Positions 58,396 through 64,000 of a stretch of 64,000 bases of DNA are shown piece after piece (within the stretch, counting starts at the first letter, position 1; each line of letters starts with the position of its first letter). Position numbers and translations under genes: made by a program. The notes under the pieces are model-generated. The model did not search any database and had not been told where the DNA came from. It saw only the letters and a program-made list of their open reading frames with translations. Source of the stretch: CF-46 sp963760735 (lineage in GTDB: Bacteria > Chloroflexota > Limnocylindria > Limnocylindrales > CSP1-4); the NCBI GenBank assembly GCA_963760735.1, contig CAVXEB010000002.1, forward strand, positions 124,001-188,000, in the 5' to 3' direction.

Positions 58396-59823
58396 ATGCC
58401 CCGCCCTACCCGCGTCGCGTGGACCTTCGCGATCAGCTCGATCGCCCTCTTCATGGCCGCGCTCGACAACCTCGTCGTCACGACGGCCCTCCCGGTCATC
58501 CGGTCGAGCTTCAACGCCAACCTGTCCGAGCTCGAATGGATCGTCAACGCCTACACGCTGACGTTCGCCGTCCTCCTCCTGACCGGCGCGGCGCTCGGCG
58601 ACCGGTTCGGCCGGAAGCGCGTCTTCATCGTCGGCCTCGCGATCTTCACCGCCGGCTCCACGATCGCGGCCCTCTCGACCGACGTCACCCAGCTGATCGT
58701 CGCCCGGGCGATCCAGGGCGTCGGCGGCGCGATCATCCTGCCGCTCAGCCTGACGATCCTGTCGGCCGCGGTCCCCCGCGAGCGACGCGCCCTCGCGCTC
58801 GGCGCGTGGAGCGGGATCGCCGGACTCGCGATCGCGATCGGCCCGCTCGTCGGCGGCGCGATCGCCGAGGGCCTCGCCTGGCAGTTCATCTTCTGGATCA
58901 ACGTCCCGATCGGCCTGATCGCGATGCCGCTGGCCGCCTACGGCCTGACGGAGTCGTACGGCCCGAAGGCCCGCCTCGACCTGCCCGGTCTGGGCCTGGT
59001 CAGCGGCGGCCTGCTCGCCGTCGTCTGGGGCCTCGTCCGTGCCAACGAGCTCGGCTGGACCTCGACCACGATCGTCGCCTCGTTCGCGATCGGGATCGTT
59101 CTCCTCGTCGCCTTCGTCGCATGGGAGGCACGGACCGCCGAGCCGATGCTCCCCCTACGTCTCTTCCGCTCGCGCACGTTCTCGGCCGCGAACGGGACCT
59201 CGCTCCTGATGTACTTCGGGATGTTCGGCTCGATCTTCCTGCTGGCCCAGTTCTTCCAGGTCGTCCAGCACTACAGCCCGTTCCAGGCCGGCCTCCGGAC
59301 GCTGCCCTGGACGATCATGCCGATCTTCGTCGCCCCGGCCGGCGGCCTCCTCTCCGCGCGGACGGGCACGCGGCCGCTGATCGTCCTCGGGATGGCCCTG
59401 ATGGCCCTCGCCCTGACGTGGATGTCACTCGTGATGACGCCGACGGTCGACTACCTCGTGATCGTCCCCGCATTCGTCGTCGCGGGCATCGGGATGGGCC
59501 TGTTCTTCGCCCCGATCGCCAACGTCGTCCTCTCGGCCGTGCGGCCCGAGGAGGAGGGCAAGGCGTCGGGCGCGAACAACGCGCTTCGCGAGCTGGGTGG
59601 CGTCTTCGGCGTGGCGGTCCTCGCCTCGGTCTTCACCTCGAATGGGTCGTACGCGACGGGGCAGTCGTTCGTCGACGGGCTGATCCCGGCAATGCAGCTC
59701 GGCGCGGTGGTCGTCGGGGTCGGCGCCGTCGTGGCGCTCGGGATCGGCGGTCGAACCCGCGCGGTCGCCGCTGAGCCCGAGACCGACGACTCCGTGGCAG
59801 AGCTCGGAGCGGCGGCGGCGTAG
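58396..59823 (+). CDS. DHA2-family MFS multidrug efflux pump
   Basis: A 475-residue transporter of the 14-helix EmrB/QacA (DHA2) group. Seen are FMAALDNLVVTTALPVIRSS (the conserved helix-1 D-x-x-V-V-x-x-A-L-P motif), GRKRVFIVGLAIFTAGSTIA (loop 2-3 motif), RAIQGVGGAIILPLSLTILS (motif B) and PIANVVLSAVRPEEEGKASG. It exports hydrophobic drugs by proton antiport. ATG 58396 follows AAGGAG by 9 bases. The upstream TetR gene and shared operators define a TetR-controlled resistance unit. Substrate unknown. Confidence 0.92.
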   Translation: MPRPTRVAWTFAISSIALFMAALDNLVVTTALPVIRSSFNANLSELEWIVNAYTLTFAVLLLTGAALGDRFGRKRVFIVGLAIFTAGSTIAALSTDVTQLIVARAIQGVGGAIILPLSLTILSAAVPRERRALALGAWSGIAGLAIAIGPLVGGAIAEGLAWQFIFWINVPIGLIAMPLAAYGLTESYGPKARLDLPGLGLVSGGLLAVVWGLVRANELGWTSTTIVASFAIGIVLLVAFVAWEARTAEPMLPLRLFRSRTFSAANGTSLLMYFGMFGSIFLLAQFFQVVQHYSPFQAGLRTLPWTIMPIFVAPAGGLLSARTGTRPLIVLGMALMALALTWMSLVMTPTVDYLVIVPAFVVAGIGMGLFFAPIANVVLSAVRPEEEGKASGANNALRELGGVFGVAVLASVFTSNGSYATGQSFVDGLIPAMQLGAVVVGVGAVVALGIGGRTRAVAAEPETDDSVAELGAAAA

Positions 59824-59966
59824 CCCACACGCAGCATGTCGAGCCCGGTCGGCTGCCGCCGGCCGGGCTCGTTCACGCCCGCAGCCGACGCCGGGCACCG
59901 CCCGATCCGCCTGCGGCCAACCTCGGAGACGGCGCTGCAACGGCCGGGTCGTAGCGTTCGACCGAC

Positions 59967-60701
59967 ATGAGCGACTTCGCGAACCTGGTCGAGGCGACCA
60001 GCGGACTGATCGGGGCGATCATCCTGCCCGTCGTCATCCTGATGGTGTTCCGGATGTTCCGGATCGAGATCAACGACTTCATCCACCGGACGAGCCACGT
60101 CGAGGGCAGCATCGGCGGAGCGAAGTTCGTGGCCGACGCCCAGCGGGCCCAGTTCCAGGGCGCGATCCAGAAGGCGATCGAGGGGCGAACGAGCCCGACG
60201 GCCGACCCCGGGCTCAGCGCTCAGAGCGCGCAGGTCTCGGCGTCCATCGCCGCCAGCTCTGTGACGCCGACGGTCGTCGACAATGCGAATGGCGCGACGA
60301 TCCTCTGGGTCGATGACGGACTCCCGAACAACAACGTCTATGAGCGCCGGGCGCTCGAGGCACTCGGCGTCCGCCTCGTGCTGGCGACCACTACTCGCGA
60401 TGGCGTCGGCAAGGCACTCAACCAGGCCTTCGACGTGGTCATCTCGGATCGCACCCGGGAAAACGACCATGAGGCCGGCTTCAAGCTCCTCGCGCAGCTC
60501 CGGAAGAAGGGCGTTCGGTCGCCATTCATCATCTATGCCGGTGCAGTCGACCCTCAATTTCGCGCCGAGGCTCGCGACCGCGGCGCCGTCGACGCCACCG
60601 ACCGACCGGACGAGCTGACGCAGCTCGTCGTTTCGGTCCTGAACACCCGAGGGCGGCGACCCGCCGAACAGAGCAACGCGGCGCCGGCCGACCCCGCCTG
60701 A
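59967..60701 (+). CDS. Membrane-anchored response-regulator-like receiver
   Basis: A 244-residue protein: an N-terminal TM helix (LIGAIILPVVILMVFRMFRI), a coiled linker, then a receiver domain (GATILWVDDGLPNNNVYERR with acidic pair DD; FDVVISDRTRENDHEAGFKL with a candidate phospho-Asp). The usual Lys near the C-terminus is replaced (TDRPDEL rather than KP), and no output domain follows. It may be a membrane-tethered phospho-sink or adaptor. ATG 59967 begins MSDFANLVEATSG. It follows the efflux gene by about 140 bases; no partner kinase is nearby. Confidence 0.75.
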   Translation: MSDFANLVEATSGLIGAIILPVVILMVFRMFRIEINDFIHRTSHVEGSIGGAKFVADAQRAQFQGAIQKAIEGRTSPTADPGLSAQSAQVSASIAASSVTPTVVDNANGATILWVDDGLPNNNVYERRALEALGVRLVLATTTRDGVGKALNQAFDVVISDRTRENDHEAGFKLLAQLRKKGVRSPFIIYAGAVDPQFRAEARDRGAVDATDRPDELTQLVVSVLNTRGRRPAEQSNAAPADPA

Positions 60702-60820
60702 CCGGCGCCCCCTCGATCAGTTCGTCAAAGGCAGCGCCTCGTCGCGGTGACGATGGTGCTTCCGATCCTGCATCGACTCGCCAGGACCGATCCCGGGTCG
60801 GCCACCGGTCGGTTGACTGG

Positions 60821-61559
60821 CTAGATGCCGTGCCGGTCCAGGAACCCCATCACGAGCGGCATGACCAGGTCGAGCCGGGAGAAGGACTCGAGGTGGTCGA
60901 GATCGGACAGGATCTGCGGCTCGACGCCGATCGCCGCCGCGGTGCGATCGGCCTCCTCGGTTCCACCGTGGCCGCCCGCGATGACCAGCGCCGGCGCAGC
61001 CACGGCCCGAAGGTCGATCGCGACGCCCGACCGATTCTCGCCCATGCTCATCGCGCCGAGCGCCGGGATGTCGTTGAACTCGGCGTCGTACCGGCGATCC
61101 TCGTCCGAGAAGGAGTACGCGTCCCAGATCGGGGTCATGTCGCCGTTGAACATCGCCAGCGAGCCCGGCACCGTCGGGGGTGCCGGGGGTCGAGTTCACG
61201 GGCCAGCCGTCGTGGAGGATGATCCCGCTGATTCGATCGGGGAAGTCGACCGCCAGCGCTCCTGCGAGCGCGCCGCCACGCGAGTAGCCCCAGGCGACGG
61301 CCCGGTCGACCCCGGCGGCGTCCAGCGCGGCAATCAGGTCGATCGCCACGTCCGGCCATCGATACGCATCGGGGTCGTGCGGCTTGTCGCTCAGGCCGTT
61401 GCCCAGCGGATCGACGCTGAGCACCCGGTGCGACGCCTCGAGGCGATCGACATACCCGGCATCGCGCCAATCGGCCGCAGACATCGTCGAGCCCGGGATG
61501 AGCAGGATGGCCGGCCCGGCTCCGGCGTCGTCATAGCTGATCGCGTAGCCGCGGGACAT
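60821..61559 (-). pseudogene. Alpha/beta hydrolase with one frameshift
   Basis: The 5' frame gives GPAILLIPGSTMSAADWRDA, RVLSVDPLGNGLSDKPHDPD and AVAWGYSRGGALAGALAVDF (nucleophile Ser in G-Y-S-R-G) up to NSTPGTPDG; a frame change near 61175 then gives PGSLAMFNGDMTPIWDAYSF and a catalytic-type H in SDLDHLESFSRLDL. One base is sufficient to join them. The start ATG 61559 (MSRGYAISYDDAGAG) is used. Substrate unknown; distinct from the hydrolase at 17969. Confidence 0.7.
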
Positions 61560-61799
61560 TGCCGCCCGGGTGACGACGGGAGCGGCCGACGACCGATCCG
61601 TCAGACGGTTCCTTGGATATCCGGGCATCGGGGATCCGGCGGAGATCGACATCACGCCCTCGTGTCGTGGCCGCGCGCGCCGGAACCCGGCGACCGAACG
61701 GAGATGCGACTCTACGCGACTCGGATCCGGCTGGAGTCATCGGCGGCGCACGGCCCGGATCGCACGCCCGTGGAATCATGAGCGAAGGAGGATCGTCCG

Positions 61800-62240
61800 A
61801 TGAAGTGGGTCACCCGTGAGCACCCGAGGACCGACCGGATCGCCTGCCCGTGGCTGATCCGGACGTTCATCGACCCCGAGGCCGAGATCGTCTATGTGCC
61901 GCCCGACGAGGTCCTCTCCTACGCCGACCGCGAAGGGGCGACGAGCTTCGACGCGCCGGGCGCAACGTACACCCACCACAATGGCAACTGCTCGTTCGAG
62001 ACGCTCGTGGAGGAGTTCCGGATCGAGGATCCGGCCGTGATGCTCATGGCACGAGTCATCCACGGCGCCGACGTCGCCGAGGACGTCAGGGCCACGCCGG
62101 AATCGGCCGGTTTGCTCGCGATCGCCGATGGCTTCGCCCTGCTAGACGTCGACGACCAGCGCCAGCTGGAGCTCGAGCTCCCGGTGTACGACGCCCTCTA
62201 CGCCTGGGCGCAGGCGGAGGTCGCCGCCGACGGGCGTTGA
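61800..62240 (+). CDS. ChrB-domain protein (chromate-resistance family)
   Basis: A 146-residue protein matching ChrB C-terminal domain proteins: MKWVTREHPRTDRIACPWLI, FIDPEAEIVYVPPDEVLSYA, THHNGNCSFETLVEEFRIED and VIHGADVAEDVRATPESAGL. The conserved Cys-Pro and the HHNGNCSFE string are typical. Full ChrB proteins regulate chromate efflux (ChrA); this one is only the C-terminal domain and no ChrA is visible nearby, so a role in chromate sensing is uncertain. ATG 61800 follows AAGGAGG by 7 bases. Converges with the Hint lipoprotein gene. Confidence 0.85.
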   Translation: MKWVTREHPRTDRIACPWLIRTFIDPEAEIVYVPPDEVLSYADREGATSFDAPGATYTHHNGNCSFETLVEEFRIEDPAVMLMARVIHGADVAEDVRATPESAGLLAIADGFALLDVDDQRQLELELPVYDALYAWAQAEVAADGR

Positions 62241-62243
62241 CGG

Positions 62244-63182
62244 TCAGCGTCGGACGAGGGTCGAGGCGAGTGGAACGCCGTCGGCGATGTAGAACCCCGT
62301 CGGCCCGTCCGGCACTAGGTCGAAGGTGAATCCGCCGTCATAGGCCTCGCGCGTCGCGCTGACGACGCTCGCGCCGTCGACGCGGTCGCCGGGCCGGATC
62401 GTCCCGAGCGCTCGGCCGTCCGGCAGCGGATGGCCGGGCGAGGCCCGGAGGATTCGCCCATCGTCGAGGACGAGCCTGACGACCTCGTGCGTCGCCGGGA
62501 CCCGGGTCCGCCCGACGAGAAGCACCGTGGCGACGAACCGCCGGCCGGAGCCGTCGATCGACCAGACGTGCGTTCCGACCCGGACGTCCTCGATCGCGAC
62601 CTGGCCGTCGGGCGTCGCGATCCGCGTCCCGCGGGCGAGGCAGATCGGACAGTTCGGCTGGCCCGCCGGCGCCTGCTGCTCGACCGTGATCGCGCCCTCC
62701 GCGTCGATCGTCCCGGTCGTCCGCCGGCCCACCGACGCGTTCGGCGCGGGCATGTTCAGGTAGTCGAACTGGTAGATCCCGGCAACCTCGGCGGGATCGA
62801 GCACGATCGCCCTGAGCTGCTTCCAGTAGCGATAGACCGCGAGCTTCTGGTCGTCGGTGAGGTTGCCGCCCGGGAGACCCGTTGCCGCGAGGATCGCGGC
62901 GAGGGCCTCGGAGTCCGCCTGGACGTCGCTGAAGTGCTGCTTCGCCAGAGCGGCCTCGTCGGCGCGGGCGACCGGGAAGAAGTCGGGGTCGCAGAACCAG
63001 AGCGGTCCGAACGCTTCGACCAGCCGGACCTTCAGCTCGGCCTGGGTCAGTGGTACTCCCGGCGTCGGACTCGGAGTCGGTGAGGCTGGCCGGGTCGACG
63101 TGCACGCGACCGCGAGCACCGCGAACACGAGCAGGCCGACAAGCGGGAGTCTCCCGACCGGTGTCGTGACTGGACGAACCAT
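62244..63182 (-). CDS. Lipoprotein with C-terminal Hint (hedgehog/intein-like) domain
   Basis: A 312-residue protein. A lipobox (LLVFAVLAVACTST; Cys about 27) gives surface anchoring. The centre holds a helical region (TDDQKLAVYRYWKQLRAIVL). The C-terminal 130 residues are a Hint domain: GQPNCPICLARGTRIATPDG with the processing Cys181, RVGTHVWSIDGSGRRF, ATHEVVRLVLDDGRILRASP and SPGHPLPDGRALGTIRPGD, whose H251-type motif matches the intein/hedgehog H-block. Such domains self-cleave or splice; a Hint at the end of a secreted protein suggests auto-processing or attachment of a partner. ATG 63182 is used. Function otherwise unknown. Confidence 0.8.
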   Translation of the reverse strand: MVRPVTTPVGRLPLVGLLVFAVLAVACTSTRPASPTPSPTPGVPLTQAELKVRLVEAFGPLWFCDPDFFPVARADEAALAKQHFSDVQADSEALAAILAATGLPGGNLTDDQKLAVYRYWKQLRAIVLDPAEVAGIYQFDYLNMPAPNASVGRRTTGTIDAEGAITVEQQAPAGQPNCPICLARGTRIATPDGQVAIEDVRVGTHVWSIDGSGRRFVATVLLVGRTRVPATHEVVRLVLDDGRILRASPGHPLPDGRALGTIRPGDRVDGASVVSATREAYDGGFTFDLVPDGPTGFYIADGVPLASTLVRR

Positions 63183-63248
63183 CGGCCTTCGACGTGGTCG
63201 GCGGTCGGAGGGTTCCGGCGACTCGGTCCGGCGGCTGCTCACTGGCGA

Positions 63249-63893
63249 TCAGCCGTCAGCGCGAGCCACTGGGCGTGCCCGGGCCAGCGCTCGGCGCGCC
63301 ACGTACCTGCGCATCTTGTCCTGCGCGCCGCAGTCGTCCATCGAGCACCAGCGCCGGCTCCGATTCTTGCTCTCGTCGACGAACAGGAACCGGCAGGAGG
63401 CGCAGCCCTTGACGCGATCGAGGGGGCCGTCGGTGACCAGCGTCAGGGCGGCGTGGATGATCGGCCAGAGCGGTCGCCCGAGATCCTGGTCGTCGGCCCA
63501 GCTCCACCTGTACTGCCCACCCGACGGAACGAGCTGTCCATGGGCGAGGGCCTCGGCCTCGTCGTGTTGCAGCCGCTGGAGGTCGGCTCGTGCGGGCGCG
63601 CCTCCCTGGGCGACGGCGTCGAACACGTCCTGGAGATACGCCCGTGTCGCCCGCGCCCGCTGGAACACGGCGTCGGCGTCGGCGGGCCGCTGTCGCGCCC
63701 GGCGAGCGAGGGACCGCTCCTCGGTCGCGCTGATCAACCCGATGTGAGCCGCCCAGGCCAGGAGATCCCGGTAGTCGCCGAGGACGTCGTCCTCAGGCTG
63801 CCCGCCGGCGGGCCCGTTCTGCGTGTTGAGCAGATCGAGAGCGACATTGCCGCCGACGATTCGCTGCCCTCGGAAGGTGTCGGATGTTTCCAC
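63249..63893 (-). CDS. CGNR zinc-finger transcriptional regulator
   Basis: A 214-residue protein. The N-terminal part (GQRIVGGNVALDLLNTQN, DVLGDYRDLLAWAAHIGLIS) is the ABATE/stress-sensing domain and the C-terminus a CGNR zinc finger (VKGCASCRFLFVDESKNRSR, RWCSMDDCGAQDKMRRYVAR, with four Cys). CGNR proteins bind DNA or ligands. GTG 63893 is preferred to the ATG at 63974 because a good -10 box (minus-strand TAAACT, 63902-63907) lies 8 bases upstream, implying a leaderless mRNA, and the longer reading overlaps the divergent promoter. A fragment of a sister gene lies at 48203-48310. Confidence 0.85.
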   Translation of the reverse strand: METSDTFRGQRIVGGNVALDLLNTQNGPAGGQPEDDVLGDYRDLLAWAAHIGLISATEERSLARRARQRPADADAVFQRARATRAYLQDVFDAVAQGGAPARADLQRLQHDEAEALAHGQLVPSGGQYRWSWADDQDLGRPLWPIIHAALTLVTDGPLDRVKGCASCRFLFVDESKNRSRRWCSMDDCGAQDKMRRYVARRALARARPVARADG

Positions 63894-63911
63894 TGAAACG
63901 TAGTTTAGCGG

Positions 63912-63940
63912 TTGACTCGGAGCGGCGACAGGAGTACGTT
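63912..63940 (+). promoter_or_regulatory. Promoter of the gene leaving the right edge
   Basis: TTGACT (63912-63917), a 17-base spacer and TACGTT (63935-63940) form a good plus-strand promoter, with the -10 box of the divergent CGNR gene (63902-63907) just beside it. Confidence 0.6.
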
Positions 63941-63972
63941 GGTTTCCGGCAAAACGAAGGTTGGTGGTAACC

Positions 63973-64000
63973 ATGGAACACGTGCTCGTTCCGCTCCTGG
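63973..64000 (+). CDS. Start of a gene running off the right edge
   Basis: ATG 63973 begins MEHVLVPLL and follows a promoter by about 25 bases with GAAGG upstream. Only nine codons are visible, so no family can be named. Confidence 0.4.

Noticed and set aside
61560..61799. A gene or regulatory element in the gap before the ChrB-like gene
   Set aside because: Only short shadow ORFs; apart from the AAGGAGG ribosome site nothing recognisable.

Overview
This is a very GC-rich (about 70% by eye) bacterial chromosomal window with dense, short-spaced genes on both strands. It carries a near-complete late coenzyme F420 pathway (cofD, cofC, cofE) beside several F420-type flavin/deazaflavin oxidoreductases, many secreted or membrane proteins of unknown function, and several genes that look leaderless. 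This mix fits a free-living Chloroflexota (Limnocylindria/Ellin6529-like) or, less likely, an actinobacterium. No rRNA, tRNA, transposase, phage or CRISPR array was found. About seven isolated single-base frameshifts in otherwise well-conserved genes suggest residual (probably long-read) assembly errors; one gene at 3.6-4.6 kb carries about eight and stands apart.

Layout. 0-3 kb: start of mtnP (methylthioadenosine phosphorylase), a small membrane protein, a DUF1684 protein and an EAL-domain protein, then a 430-bp spacer with regularly spaced palindromes. 3-12 kb: F420 region: PPOX-fold protein, broken Fgd-like gene, two luciferase-like (LLM) oxidoreductases sharing an identical 372-bp core, GNAT, cofD, a membrane protein, LysE transporter, cofC-cofE, and a frameshifted MFS permease. 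12-21 kb: small conserved proteins, a pentapeptide-repeat membrane protein coupled to a FecR-like lipoprotein, alpha/beta hydrolase, coiled-coil protein, lipoprotein. 21-25 kb: a two-gene unit of a PhoD-like phosphoesterase with an inserted glycine-zipper segment and an unknown partner. 25-31 kb: aminotransferase, small membrane protein, secreted amidase, surface VWA/FnIII protein.

31-36 kb: two VapBC-type toxin-antitoxin pairs, a PucR regulator, a divergent SnoaL/PadR pair with a readable promoter-operator, and a PAS-GGDEF protein. 36-45 kb: vanadium-haloperoxidase-like protein with an altered active-site motif, beta-propeller-like protein, frameshifted VioB/ferritin-like gene, GNAT, a MerR-like/adenylate cyclase fusion and a protein-glutaminase-like protein. 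45-48 kb: a SAM-I (S-box) riboswitch followed only by a short degenerate ORF, then a GH10 xylanase-like gene, an MBL-fold hydrolase and small conserved proteins.

48-56 kb: a remnant of a CGNR zinc-finger gene, a 1510-residue TIR/NB-ARC/TPR-like STAND protein (probable anti-phage or abortive-infection type sensor), a truncated duplicate of an ECF sigma factor, and the intact ECF sigma/anti-sigma-like pair. 56-64 kb: membrane proteins, a TetR/DHA2-efflux pair with matching operators, a membrane-anchored receiver protein, a frameshifted hydrolase, a ChrB-like protein, a lipoprotein ending in a Hint (hedgehog/intein-type) domain, and a CGNR zinc-finger regulator at the right edge.
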